From positions 1 to 27,076 of the forward strand of contig JAISBK010000120.1 of NCBI GenBank assembly GCA_031266255.1: a stretch of 27,076 bases of DNA. Direction: 5' to 3'. Positions within the stretch are counted from its first letter, which is position 1; every line of letters begins with the position of its first letter. The position numbers and the translations under genes were made by a program. Origin of the DNA: Treponema sp. GTDB taxonomy: Bacteria; Spirochaetota; Spirochaetia; Treponematales; Breznakiellaceae. The notes under the pieces were generated by a model that worked only from the letters and a program-made list of their open reading frames with translations, was not told the origin of the DNA and did not search any database. Shown here piece by piece: positions 6,839-15,307 of the stretch.

Positions 6839-8437
6839 CTAACGGCGGACAGCCAAAAGCTTGTATTCGATAGAATCTACGAGCGCGGCACGGCTGGCAT
6901 TGATGATGTCTTCAGAAACCCCTACGGTGTTCCAAGTACTGACCCCGTCAGTTGATTCGATAAGTACCCGGACTTTGGCAGCAGTGGCGTCTTTACCATC
7001 AATGACCCGGACTTTGTAATCCAAAAGCCGTACCTGTTCCAGTTCAGGGTAAAACCGTTGCAGTGCCCGGCGGAGTGCACCGTCCAAGGCGTTCACCGGT
7101 CCGTCTCCTTCGGCTGCGGCGATTTCATGCTGGCCGTCCACCCATACCTTAGCCCAGGCATGAGCGCAGGCAATGGACCCTCCACTGGGATGCTCACTCA
7201 CTACTCGATAGGCGTCGATCTTGAACAGGGGCTTATAGGTACCTAGTTCCTGGCGGATTAACAGTTCAAAACTAGCATCAGCCCCTTCAAACTGCCAGCC
7301 CACGGCTTCCAGGCTCTTGAGCCGTAAGGCTAAGGCTGCCGTAACCGGATGATCCTTGGAAATAGTTGGATCGAGTTTTTTGACCCGTTCGGCAATAACG
7401 GATCTGCCCCCTACCTCGCTCATGAGAAAATGCCGGTCATTCCCCACTAAGCCAGGATCAATATGCTCAAAAGAATGGCGTACTTTGAGGATTCCATCGG
7501 CATGCATCCCTCCCTTATGGGAAAAGGCATGGGCTCCCACGTAAGGCATATTGTCAGGAATCGCTACATTGGCAATCTCCGCAGCCCGATGACTCAACTG
7601 AAAAAGCTGTTCCAATTTTCCCCTGGGAAGACAACGAAGCCCCAATTTCAGCACGATGCTGGGGATTACCGCTGCCAGGCTCGTATTGCCACACCGCTCC
7701 CCAAATCCCAAAAGGGTTCCCTGGACATGGCGGCATCCGGCTTGCACCGCAGTGAGGGAACAGGCACTGGCCATATCAGCATCATTATGGGCATGGATAC
7801 CTACCAGAGGTGGGTTTTGGGTAGAAGGTATCAGCTTGAGCGCGGCGACGGTTCCTTGGGCGATACAATCGGGAAAGTTACCTCCGTTAGTATCACAGAG
7901 CACAAGCCGATCCGCCCCTGCTTTCAGGGCTGCGTGCAGCGTTTTGAGGGCATATTCAGAATGAGCCCGCCAGCCGTCAAAGAAGTGTTCTGCATCGTAG
8001 ATTACGGTACGGCCATTTTCCTTGAGAAAAGCCACGGTCTCGGCGATCATGGCACAATTCTCCTCAAGGCTCACCCCCAATACATCGGTTACCTGGAGAT
8101 TCCAGCTTTTCCCAAAGATCACGACGGTTTCAGTAGCAGCATCCAAAAGACTCTGAAGATGCGGATCCGCCTTGGGAAGGATATGCTTTTTCCGGGTTGA
8201 GCCAAACGCACAGAGCCGGGCATGTTCCAGTTTGAGATTCCTCGCATGATGAAAGAATTCCATATCCTTGGGGTTACTCCCTGGATTCCCCGCCTCGATC
8301 CAGGTAATCCCCAGTTCGTCCAAGACCTGAACCAAAGAGAGTTTATCCTGTACAGAAAAACTAATCCCCTGTCCCTGAGCACCGTCTCTAAGGGTGGTGT
8401 CTAATAATTCAACCTCGATGGTTTTTTCATGCTGCAC
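6839..8437 (-). CDS. cimA: (R)-citramalate synthase
   Basis: Condenses pyruvate and acetyl-CoA to (R)-citramalate, the first step of the threonine-independent route to isoleucine. The 532 residues match the CimA family (TIGR00977 type, about 525). The N-terminal HMGL-like TIM barrel begins with LLDTTLRDGAQ and carries the metal-site HAHND at about 217-221. The C-terminal LeuA-type regulatory domain covers about 390-530, so feedback control by a branched-chain product is likely. 2-isopropylmalate synthase or homocitrate synthase is less likely from the GQGISFS and IEAGNPGSNPKD segments and the length. The start is a GTG at 8437 with AGGAGA 9 bases upstream; the nearby ATG at 8430 is out of frame. 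It lies between rpmE and pgsA, 61 bp before pgsA. Confidence 0.92.
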   Translation of the reverse strand: MQHEKTIEVELLDTTLRDGAQGQGISFSVQDKLSLVQVLDELGITWIEAGNPGSNPKDMEFFHHARNLKLEHARLCAFGSTRKKHILPKADPHLQSLLDAATETVVIFGKSWNLQVTDVLGVSLEENCAMIAETVAFLKENGRTVIYDAEHFFDGWRAHSEYALKTLHAALKAGADRLVLCDTNGGNFPDCIAQGTVAALKLIPSTQNPPLVGIHAHNDADMASACSLTAVQAGCRHVQGTLLGFGERCGNTSLAAVIPSIVLKLGLRCLPRGKLEQLFQLSHRAAEIANVAIPDNMPYVGAHAFSHKGGMHADGILKVRHSFEHIDPGLVGNDRHFLMSEVGGRSVIAERVKKLDPTISKDHPVTAALALRLKSLEAVGWQFEGADASFELLIRQELGTYKPLFKIDAYRVVSEHPSGGSIACAHAWAKVWVDGQHEIAAAEGDGPVNALDGALRRALQRFYPELEQVRLLDYKVRVIDGKDATAAKVRVLIESTDGVSTWNTVGVSEDIINASRAALVDSIEYKLLAVRR

Positions 8438-8480
8438 GATTCACGCTCTCCTGATAAATCAGATCCCACCGCCTTGGTTG

Positions 8481-8684
8481 TTAGTCCTTGATATTGTACT
8501 TTCTACGGAATCGTTCGATACGGCCTGCAGTATCCACCAGTTTCTGCTTACCCGTAAAGAAGGGATGACAGGCAGAACAAATTTCTATCTTGATGTCTCG
8601 AGCCGTAGAACGGGTTTCGATCACATTTCCGCAGGCACAGGTAATCTTAGCCGGTACATATTTAGGATGAATTTTCTCTTTCAT
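8481..8684 (-). CDS. rpmE: 50S ribosomal protein L31 (zinc-binding type)
   Basis: Large-subunit ribosomal protein of 67 residues, the normal length. Cys16, Cys18, Cys36 and Cys39 form the CxC...CxxC zinc site, so this is the zinc-containing (C+) form, which in some bacteria is exchanged for a zinc-free paralogue under zinc starvation. The family's KIHPKY N terminus and CSACHPFFTGKQK block are clear. It follows rho by about 50 bp and precedes cimA, likely in the same transcript as rho. Confidence 0.96.
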   Translation of the reverse strand: MKEKIHPKYVPAKITCACGNVIETRSTARDIKIEICSACHPFFTGKQKLVDTAGRIERFRRKYNIKD

Positions 8685-8736
8685 AGCGTAATCCTTTGGT
8701 ATCCTTAAAATAGCAAAATGTAAAAAGATAAAATCC

Positions 8737-10569
8737 TCAATCCATACCGGCAGTTCCGGTATTCATAGATTTGAGGAACGCTTCATTATTCTTGGTTTTC
8801 TTCATCCTGTCAACTAGCAGTTCGATGATCTCGATATCTTCCATAGGGTTGATCACTTTCCGGAGGATCCATATTTTCTGGAGTTCTTCTTCAGAAAGCA
8901 AGAGTTCTTCTTTTCTCGTTCCAGACTTCTTGATGTTGATAGCCGGAAAGAGCCGCCTATCAGAGAGCCGCCTATCAAGGTTAATTTCCAAGTTACCGGT
9001 ACCCTTAAACTCCTCAAAAATAACTTCATCCATGCGGCTTCCGGTTTCAACCAAGGCAGTAGAAATGATGGTGAGACTTCCCCCCTCCTCAATGTTCCGG
9101 GCCGCTCCAAAAAAGCGCTTGGGCTTATGCAGGGCATTGGAATCAACACCCCCTGAGAGGATCTTCCCCGACGTAGGAATGGTCTGGTTATAGGCCCGGG
9201 CAAGCCGAGTAATGGAATCCAAGAGAATCACCACGTCCTTCTTGTGTTCCACCAGACGTTTGGCCTTTTCCAAGACCATCTCGGTAACTTGTACATGCCG
9301 GGAGGCCTGCTCATCAAAAGTAGAGGAAACAACCTCTGCCCGCACCGTTCGCTCCATATCGGTAACTTCTTCAGGACGCTCATCAATAAGGAGTACAATG
9401 AGGTATACTTCAGGGTGGTTCTTGGTGATGGCATTGGCGATCTTCTGCATCATAATGGTCTTTCCGGTTCGAGGAGGCGCCACAATGATAGCCCGCTGCC
9501 CTTTTCCAATGGGGCAAAAAAGATTGATAATCCGGGTGGAAAAATCTTCGGTAATGGTTTCCAGATCGAGTTTTCGATTGGGATACAAGGGGGTAAGGTT
9601 ATCAAAGGGAATCCGGTTCTGGGCTACGGTGGGATCATCATAGTTCACCGTCTCCACTCGGAGCATGGCAAAGAAACGCTCCTGTTCTTTGGGACTGCGG
9701 ATTTGGCCATAGACCGTATCCCCGGTTTTAAGTGCAAAAAGTCTGATTTGGCTGGGACTGATATAAATATCATCCGGCCCAGGCAGGTAGGAATTCTGGG
9801 GACTCCGCAAAAAACCATAGCTATCCGGGAGTATTTCCAGGGACCCATAGGCATAGATGATGCCTCCCCGTTCTGTATGGGCCTTGAGGATGGCAAAGAC
9901 AATCTCCTGCTTTTTTAAGGACATCAGATCTTCATGGGAAATACTGTAACACCCTGCCAATTCCCGTAGATCTATCATGTTAAGCCGGATGAGTTCATTG
10001 ATACAGAGCCGGGACTTGCCATTATCCTGATCCATCCTGGGTTCAGGCTTACCATAAATGTCCGGCATAGAAGGAAGGTTCTTGGGTAAAGTCGGTAAGG
10101 GTAGCACCGGAGCCCCCTCACTAGAAGGAGAAGATACCCCGGATCCTCCTGCAGCATTAGCCATGCTACGGTTATACGAGCCCCGACTTCGGTTTTTGGT
10201 GGGAGCTGGATAAGACGTATCTACCGCAGAAACTTCTTCGGGACTTGCCCCTTCAGGAGGCGTTCCCGATTCCCAACGAGTCCGGTAGGTTCGCCGAAGT
10301 TTGGTCCGCACTACCACCCGGCCGTTTGGCCGTTCCCCATTCTCTTCATCCAGAGCCTCATCGTCCCGTAATTCTTCCGAAACCAGCGGCGCTTCCCAAT
10401 CCCTGGCTTCTGGAACTCCTGGTTCAAGGGTACCCTCAAAAGACCGGATTGTGGATTCAGCCTTGTCTATACTGTTCTCCTTGAGTATAGACAGGTTTTC
10501 CCGATCAAAAGCCATGCCTTCTTCATGTTCCGTTGTTTCAACTTTTCGACTTTTCCGTACTAGTGCCAT
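8737..10569 (-). CDS. rho: Transcription termination factor Rho
   Basis: Hexameric RNA-dependent ATPase/helicase that ends transcription. From the ATG at 10569 it has 610 residues against about 420 in E. coli. Residues 1 to about 185 are a low-complexity charged extension, first acidic, then Arg-rich (RTKLRRTYRTR), then Pro/Ser-rich. The Rho N-terminal and cold-shock RNA-binding domains follow at about 188-315. The ATPase has the P-loop APPRTGKT (364-371), Walker B VVILLDSITRLARAYN, and the Q-loop and R-loop regions near SGGVDSNAL and GSLTIISTALVETGSRMDE. The frame continues upstream to a TTG at 10590, but the ATG at 10569 has AGGTGG about 8 bases before it and is preferred. The gene has a long structured leader. 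Confidence 0.95.
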   Translation of the reverse strand: MALVRKSRKVETTEHEEGMAFDRENLSILKENSIDKAESTIRSFEGTLEPGVPEARDWEAPLVSEELRDDEALDEENGERPNGRVVVRTKLRRTYRTRWESGTPPEGASPEEVSAVDTSYPAPTKNRSRGSYNRSMANAAGGSGVSSPSSEGAPVLPLPTLPKNLPSMPDIYGKPEPRMDQDNGKSRLCINELIRLNMIDLRELAGCYSISHEDLMSLKKQEIVFAILKAHTERGGIIYAYGSLEILPDSYGFLRSPQNSYLPGPDDIYISPSQIRLFALKTGDTVYGQIRSPKEQERFFAMLRVETVNYDDPTVAQNRIPFDNLTPLYPNRKLDLETITEDFSTRIINLFCPIGKGQRAIIVAPPRTGKTIMMQKIANAITKNHPEVYLIVLLIDERPEEVTDMERTVRAEVVSSTFDEQASRHVQVTEMVLEKAKRLVEHKKDVVILLDSITRLARAYNQTIPTSGKILSGGVDSNALHKPKRFFGAARNIEEGGSLTIISTALVETGSRMDEVIFEEFKGTGNLEINLDRRLSDRRLFPAINIKKSGTRKEELLLSEEELQKIWILRKVINPMEDIEIIELLVDRMKKTKNNEAFLKSMNTGTAGMD

Positions 10570-10995
10570 TGATGTAAACCACCTATTCAATTATTTTGTT
10601 GTATTATTCGATAACTGACCAGTCAAAACTCGGGTGAAGGTTTAACTGGCTCTTGCAGGTTCTCAAGGCTTTAGCCTTGAGAACCTGCGTTTTTTAAAGA
10701 CTGCTGTTTCACAACCAAAATTTTGAAACAGCCTCCAACGTATCATCTATTGTTCTATTGCTCGCTATTTCGTTCCTGAAAGAACAAAATGAGAAGCCTC
10801 TACCCTCTTATACCGCAAGCCGGTCGTTTCCTGTTAAGATTAGTATGTTTCATGTGAAGGATTATAGCTTTCAATTACAGCTATTATAAGGATAATGAAA
10901 CCCCATTTGCGGTTTCATTATCCTATTTCCTTAATATAGTTTTGAGCATTTTCTCTGTCAAGCCACCCACCTGAACGAAATCGTTTATGCACCCT
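10570..10995 (-). promoter_or_regulatory. Hairpin-rich leader between pncC and rho
   Basis: 426 bases without a gene. It holds five inverted repeats. Three have perfect arms: 10889-10902/10911-10924 (14 bp), 10703-10711/10724-10732 (9 bp) and 10655-10670/10673-10688 (16 bp). Two are imperfect: 10767-10775/10782-10790 (9 bp, one mismatch) and 10618-10650, whose outer stem is CCAGT/ACTGG. Read on the minus strand they form a chain of stem-loops before the rho start codon. TATAAT-like boxes occur on the minus strand near 10856-10890, but I could not pair them with convincing -35 boxes. Confidence 0.5.
10655..10695 (+). terminator. Strong hairpin with T-run, intrinsic terminator in + direction
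   Basis: Perfect 16-bp arms (10655-10670 and 10673-10688) with a two-base spacer are followed by G and six T (10690-10695) on the + strand. This has the form of a Rho-independent terminator, but no + strand gene lies upstream. On the minus strand, the direction of rho, no T-run follows, so there it would be a stable stem in the rho leader. Confidence 0.55.
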
Positions 10996-11472
10996 TCAGT
11001 TTAACGAAAGCCGGCGTATGAGTTCTCCGATAACCGCTCCCGCCGCAGCACAACGCAACTCCTGCCGAGAACCGGTATAGTGAAATACCTGAGCCTGCAC
11101 TTCATCTCCCCGTACCGCGGTAGCTATCCATACGGTTCCTACAGGCACGTTTGTACCATCCCCTTCTGGCCCTGCCAGGCCGGTTACTGCAGCAGCCATA
11201 GCAGCGCCGCTCTGTTGCAGTGCACTCTGGGCCATGGCACAGGCGGTTTCCCGGCTCACCGCCCCGTATCGTCGGATCATCGCCGCGTCCAAACCGAACA
11301 TCGTGATCTTGGCTGCTACCGTATAGGAAATATAAGCACCCCAAAATACCCGGGAAGCTCCTGGAACCTGAGCCAAGAGGTCTGCCACCAGTCCCGCGGT
11401 ACAAGACTCTGCCACCACAAGGGTCTGGGAAGCTGCGGCCAAACAGCTAATCACCTTTTCTGCATCACTCAT
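10996..11472 (-). CDS. pncC: CinA C-terminal domain protein, nicotinamide-nucleotide amidase PncC
   Basis: Deamidates nicotinamide mononucleotide to nicotinic acid mononucleotide in the pyridine nucleotide salvage cycle. Stand-alone CinA C-terminal domain of 158 residues, the normal PncC length, without the N-terminal MoeA-like part of full CinA. Family motifs VAESCTAG (residues 20-27), the YGAVS region and TGLAGPEGDG are present; the serine of ESCTAG is in the position of the catalytic serine. The start codon lies inside the end of the bactofilin gene with an 8-base overlap, so translation is probably coupled. Confidence 0.88.
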   Translation of the reverse strand: MSDAEKVISCLAAASQTLVVAESCTAGLVADLLAQVPGASRVFWGAYISYTVAAKITMFGLDAAMIRRYGAVSRETACAMAQSALQQSGAAMAAAVTGLAGPEGDGTNVPVGTVWIATAVRGDEVQAQVFHYTGSRQELRCAAAGAVIGELIRRLSLN

Positions 11473-11887
11473 TGGTTCTCTGCAATTCCGCTTTGATCTC
11501 TTGAGTCGGCCTTGAAAATATTTCTACTTCCTGCTCTACCTGGATCATCGTACATTGGCCTTCAAACAGCACACCATCGGCAATCCGTAAACGGGCAGCG
11601 ATAAGGTCTCCTCGAACTTTCGCTCCAGGAAACATATCAATCTTATCTACTGCATATACTGGAGCCACCACGGTTCCATATACCGCAAGGGAACTTACCG
11701 AGATATGATCCGCCTCAACCACCGCTCCCTTATCCACAATCAGGGTACCCTGAGCTTCTATGGTTCCCTTAAATTGTCCTCGGATGCAAAGGGTTTCGGT
11801 AAATTTCAAGTACCCATCAAAGCGCGTACCAACCCCAAAAGTGACTAAGCGGGAACCCTCTTTTCTCTTTCCTTCTTGATTAGCCAT
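11465..11887 (-). CDS. Bactofilin (polymer-forming cytoskeletal protein)
   Basis: Bactofilin-family protein of 140 residues. A central right-handed beta-helix with short hydrophobic repeats (from about residue 18 to 118, with GQFKGTIEAQGTLIV and GTVVAPVYAVDKIDMFPGAKVRGDLIA) is flanked by short disordered ends. Members polymerise without nucleotide and help set cell shape and locate envelope enzymes; in spirochetes they have been linked to cell form and motility. The ATG has AAGG about 7 bases upstream. The stop overlaps the pncC start. Confidence 0.88.
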   Translation of the reverse strand: MANQEGKRKEGSRLVTFGVGTRFDGYLKFTETLCIRGQFKGTIEAQGTLIVDKGAVVEADHISVSSLAVYGTVVAPVYAVDKIDMFPGAKVRGDLIAARLRIADGVLFEGQCTMIQVEQEVEIFSRPTQEIKAELQRTNE

Positions 11888-11980
11888 GTATTACCTTAAT
11901 TTCTCATTTTTTCACTTTTTTAAAGTACTACAAACTCAGCATAGGACAACAGCTTACTCTATACCCCCGCTCTTAAGAAC

Positions 11981-12706
11981 CTACTGATCCCTGGGGCTTC
12001 GGCTATGATTTTCATCAACCATAAACCCATTATTATCTTTTTTTATATCCTCCCATTCCAGAATCGTCTTCTCAATACAGGCATCTAATTCGGCAATTTG
12101 TTTTCTTACCGCTCGACTTTTGTCCTGCACCAACGCCAAGACCTGAGCCAAAGTATCCTGATGCTCTGTATGTTCTTGAGCCATAAGTCCACCGGGGGCA
12201 ATCTGGGCAATGGCGTTGTCCAAGGCATCAATACTATGTACAAAATTCACTAAATTAGTTTTTATATCGGTGTTTAATTCTTCTGCAAGGCCCAAACAGG
12301 CCTCTCGCACCCGAATCTGAGTAAACAGATCCCGATTACGAAGCAGCGCCCGGATCCGTGCCAGAACCTCAGAAAAATTAAAAGGTTTGGTGATATAATC
12401 ATCCACCCCCAGCTCAAAACCCTCGACCTTATCCTTAACATCATCCAAGGCAGAAAGCATAATAATAGGAATTTCCCGAAATTGGGGATCTGCCTTTAAA
12501 GCTTTGGTACATTCCCAGCCGGACATCCGAGGCATGATATTATCCAATATAATAAGATCCGGATAAAAACGCCGTACTTTTTCTAGCGCCTCCACTCCGT
12601 CACTGGCCTTTTCTACGATAAACCCAAGTTTGGTAAGCATGACTTCGAAGAACTCAAGATTGATAAGCTCATCATCCACCATGAGTATCTTCTTATGAGA
12701 ATTCAT
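11981..12706 (-). CDS. Response regulator with unclassified helical C-terminal half
   Basis: Two-component receiver protein of 241 residues. The receiver domain (about 5-122) has the acidic pair DDE at 11-13, phosphoacceptor Asp55 (LIILDNIMPRMSG) and the conserved Lys in DDYITKPF, so it should be phosphorylated. Residues about 125-241 are predicted helical with long charged heptad-like stretches and show no helix-turn-helix, GGDEF, EAL or HD-GYP motif, so the output is unclear; protein-protein interaction is likely. No histidine kinase gene is nearby. The ATG has a strong GGAAGGAAG upstream. It lies between lnt and bactofilin. Confidence 0.88.
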   Translation of the reverse strand: MNSHKKILMVDDELINLEFFEVMLTKLGFIVEKASDGVEALEKVRRFYPDLIILDNIMPRMSGWECTKALKADPQFREIPIIMLSALDDVKDKVEGFELGVDDYITKPFNFSEVLARIRALLRNRDLFTQIRVREACLGLAEELNTDIKTNLVNFVHSIDALDNAIAQIAPGGLMAQEHTEHQDTLAQVLALVQDKSRAVRKQIAELDACIEKTILEWEDIKKDNNGFMVDENHSRSPRDQ

Positions 12707-12807
12707 ATCTTCCTTCCTTTTTTAAACAGTTAAACAAATCTCATGAGCTTTTGCCATTATACAAAAAAACTCATTTTATTCATTTTCCTATGAGATACAT
12801 GGCATTG

Positions 12808-14460
12808 TCAATCCGCAAAGACTTCTTTTTTACGTTGTTTCAGTATACTCCCTCCGACTCCGAGGATCAACAGGATAACCGTAACAGCCATGCAGCATTG
12901 AGGCAAAAAATCCCCGTATTGAGTGTACCTTGAATCCAGGGTAATCACCGGAACCTGGACAGTCAACTGGGTTTCAATAAAAGGTTCAGCCATAGCTATA
13001 ATGGCGCCATTGGGATCTATCGCACACGTTTGGCCCGAAGCAGTGGAACGCACCATAGACCTCCGGTTTTCCACTGCCCGAAACACGGCCATAGACAGAT
13101 GCTGCATCTGGGCGGGGAGACTGTTCGACCATGCGTCATTGGTAAGGTTGACAATAAGTTCAGCCCCATTCCGCACAAAATCCCGGGATAGATAACCAAA
13201 GGTATCCTCAAAACAGATGGGACTGGAAAAAGTAAGGCCATTAACGGTAAACACCGTAGCCTCGTTCCCCTGCTCCCAGAAATGGGTATCCGCATTACGG
13301 AGGGCCTCATAGATCAACGGAAATTGTTTTTCATAGGGGAAATGCTCAGTAAAAGGTACCAGATGAAGCTTACGATACACCCCGGTAATAAGCCCCCGAT
13401 CAAAGAGCATAGCCGCATTGTAATCAACCCGGTGATCTGCTCCAGGATTCTTCGCCGGGTCTTTGCGGGCATCATCGTTCCCAATAACAAAGGGAACTTC
13501 CTGGAGGGCTAAATAATCCATAAGCTCCTTCACTAAAGTGTACGAGAGCTGATCATCTCGATAGGTGATATGCCAATAAATCCGGGGAACAAAGGCAGTC
13601 TCAGACCATACCACTAGATCCGGTTTAGGATCTGCTTTGATAGCCTCATCAGAGAGTCGTTTCAAGACTTCGTAATTTTTCCGGTATTCCTTAATACCCC
13701 CTAACCAAGGATCGGTATTATGCTGAATCAAGGCTATTCGTGCGGAAGGAGCGTGAGCATAATCTACCTGAGCGATATATCCATAAACCAACGCTCCGAT
13801 TAAGGCCCCAAGCCACACTATCCCCGGTACCCCTTCCTGCACTAAAAATACCTTAATCCCAGCCGACTTTCCCCCTTTTTCTCGTTTTTTAGGTCTGGCT
13901 ATACGAGCTATAGCTGCGGCCAACCACGCTGAGGGAAACACCACCAATACAGAAACCCCCCAGACCCCGAATGTATCGGCGATCTGGATAAGGGGAATAA
14001 ACCGCCACTGGGAATATCCGGTGATACCATAAGAATACCCCAAAAAACCTTGGGTACGCAGGTATTCAAAACTTATCCACAGAAGCCCTTGGACCAGATA
14101 TCCCCGCCGCGGAAAAAGAACCACCGCCAATTTCAAGAGAGGAAAAAGGAGCATAAAAAACACAAGGTAAATGAACCCTACGATTAAACCTGCCAGCGGA
14201 TGAAAAGCGCTTAACCAGTAATTAAAAAGACTATATGCCCCATACCCATAAAGCGCCCCCCATAGGCAAGAGCTTGCAAAGCCCACTTGGTAATTAAGCC
14301 AAAACACCGGCACATAGGCAATCCATGCCAAAAACGGTAAGCCCTCTTCCCATACAAGATTGGGAAACCCGCCCGCAAACAATACTGCCCCCAGCAATAC
14401 TGCTCCCATAGGAATAAGCCCTTTGGGTAGTATCTGCTTCCGGCCTTGAACCCCAGTCAT
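12808..14460 (-). CDS. lnt: Apolipoprotein N-acyltransferase
   Basis: Adds the third acyl chain to the N-terminal cysteine of lipoproteins at the outer face of the inner membrane. 550 residues. About six transmembrane segments lie in residues 15-235, followed by a carbon-nitrogen hydrolase domain at about 240-505 with the catalytic triad Glu287 (WSETAF), Lys364 (GVYRKLH) and Cys416 (SPICFED). A last membrane helix sits near 523-540. The start lies 6 bp after the HU stop, with a weak TAAGGG upstream. The presence of Lnt fits a diderm with lipoproteins, such as the aminopeptidase in this window. Confidence 0.94.
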   Translation of the reverse strand: MTGVQGRKQILPKGLIPMGAVLLGAVLFAGGFPNLVWEEGLPFLAWIAYVPVFWLNYQVGFASSCLWGALYGYGAYSLFNYWLSAFHPLAGLIVGFIYLVFFMLLFPLLKLAVVLFPRRGYLVQGLLWISFEYLRTQGFLGYSYGITGYSQWRFIPLIQIADTFGVWGVSVLVVFPSAWLAAAIARIARPKKREKGGKSAGIKVFLVQEGVPGIVWLGALIGALVYGYIAQVDYAHAPSARIALIQHNTDPWLGGIKEYRKNYEVLKRLSDEAIKADPKPDLVVWSETAFVPRIYWHITYRDDQLSYTLVKELMDYLALQEVPFVIGNDDARKDPAKNPGADHRVDYNAAMLFDRGLITGVYRKLHLVPFTEHFPYEKQFPLIYEALRNADTHFWEQGNEATVFTVNGLTFSSPICFEDTFGYLSRDFVRNGAELIVNLTNDAWSNSLPAQMQHLSMAVFRAVENRRSMVRSTASGQTCAIDPNGAIIAMAEPFIETQLTVQVPVITLDSRYTQYGDFLPQCCMAVTVILLILGVGGSILKQRKKEVFAD

Positions 14461-14466
14461 GTACCC

Positions 14467-14823
14467 TTACTGAGGATCCTGTCCATAGACTTCCCTATCT
14501 TTGAAATCAGCAGCCCCTCTCTCCGTGCCCAAGCCCCATAGATCCTGTTTTAATTTTCTTCCCGGCCTAAAGGTAACTGCCCCATGAGCCTGAACCGACA
14601 AGGTTGCTCCGGTTTTTGGATTTCTCGCCTTTTCCCTACCCTTTCTTATTTTGAACTCAAAAGTCCCAAATCCCCGTAATTCAAGGGTCGCCTCTTCCAA
14701 GAGACCAGACTGTATCGTATCCAAGAAACACTCAATAATTGTCTGTACCTCTTTTCGATCAATACGGGTCTTACGATACACCGAATCAATCAGATCAGCT
14801 TTGGTATACTTTTTTTCTGTCAT
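14467..14823 (-). CDS. HU/IHF-family DNA-binding protein with C-terminal tail
   Basis: Histone-like protein of 118 residues that bends and compacts DNA. The family core covers residues 6-96, with the DNA-contact arm in GREKARNPKTGATLSV and the hydrophobic dimer core in TLELRGFGTFEFK. About 22 extra residues (LWGLGTERGAADFK and on) extend beyond the usual 90-residue end; the tail has mixed charge and unknown role. GAGGG lies a few bases before the ATG. It is immediately upstream of lnt with a 6-bp gap, an arrangement I recall from other treponemes. Confidence 0.93.
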   Translation of the reverse strand: MTEKKYTKADLIDSVYRKTRIDRKEVQTIIECFLDTIQSGLLEEATLELRGFGTFEFKIRKGREKARNPKTGATLSVQAHGAVTFRPGRKLKQDLWGLGTERGAADFKDREVYGQDPQ

Positions 14824-14931
14824 TATACCCTCATACCCCTTTCCTTATCTCATATCCCTCTACCCGATCATACCACCTGGGCTACGAGGCAATACTAAAA
14901 GACCATTGAAACCGTTTTGTGTACCCCGTAC

Positions 14932-15216
14932 TTACTGAGCAGCTACAGTTTGGCTAATAGTATTAAAGAACCGCTGCATCCTTGATTTTTTGCGGGCTGC
15001 GGTGTTTTTTTTGATAATCCCCTTCTGTGCAGCGGTATCAATCTTCTTTATCATCTCTCTAAGCGCTGCTCCCGCTGCATCAAGCTCTTTTTTTTGAGCC
15101 AACACCACAAATTTCTTGGTAATTGTCCTGACGGAACTTTTTACCGCCTTATTTCTGATACGCCGTTCTTCACTCTGCCTGTGCCGTTTAAACGCAGAAC
15201 TGTTTTTACCTGCCAA
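14932..15216 (-). CDS. rpsT: 30S ribosomal protein S20
   Basis: Small-subunit 16S rRNA-binding protein of 94 residues, very basic and helical, with the family start AGKNSSAFKRHRQSEERRIRNKAVKS. The only sensible start is TTG at 15216-15214, placed 8 bases after a strong GGAGGAGG; no in-frame ATG lies upstream. A four-base hairpin (AGGA-TTT-TCCT) holds part of the ribosome-binding site next to the TTG. E. coli rpsT also starts with UUG and is repressed by its own product, so similar control is plausible here. Confidence 0.95.
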   Translation of the reverse strand: MAGKNSSAFKRHRQSEERRIRNKAVKSSVRTITKKFVVLAQKKELDAAGAALREMIKKIDTAAQKGIIKKNTAARKKSRMQRFFNTISQTVAAQ

Positions 15217-15307
15217 AGGAAAATCCTCCTCCTATCAATTGTTTACTCCTTTCCTGATACCCTATTTACTCAAAAACTGACCTTGGTTATAAGAAACCCC
15301 TGACTCC

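Noticed and set aside
7463..8200. 245-codon + strand frame
   Set aside because: It is entirely antisense to the well-supported cimA gene and has no family features.
8945..8978. Tandem repeat of about 14 bases (GAGCCGCCTATCA twice) inside rho
   Set aside because: It encodes LSDRRL-like sequence at a place where Rho proteins normally have a similar charged motif, and the frame is intact, so it is coding sequence and not a separate element.
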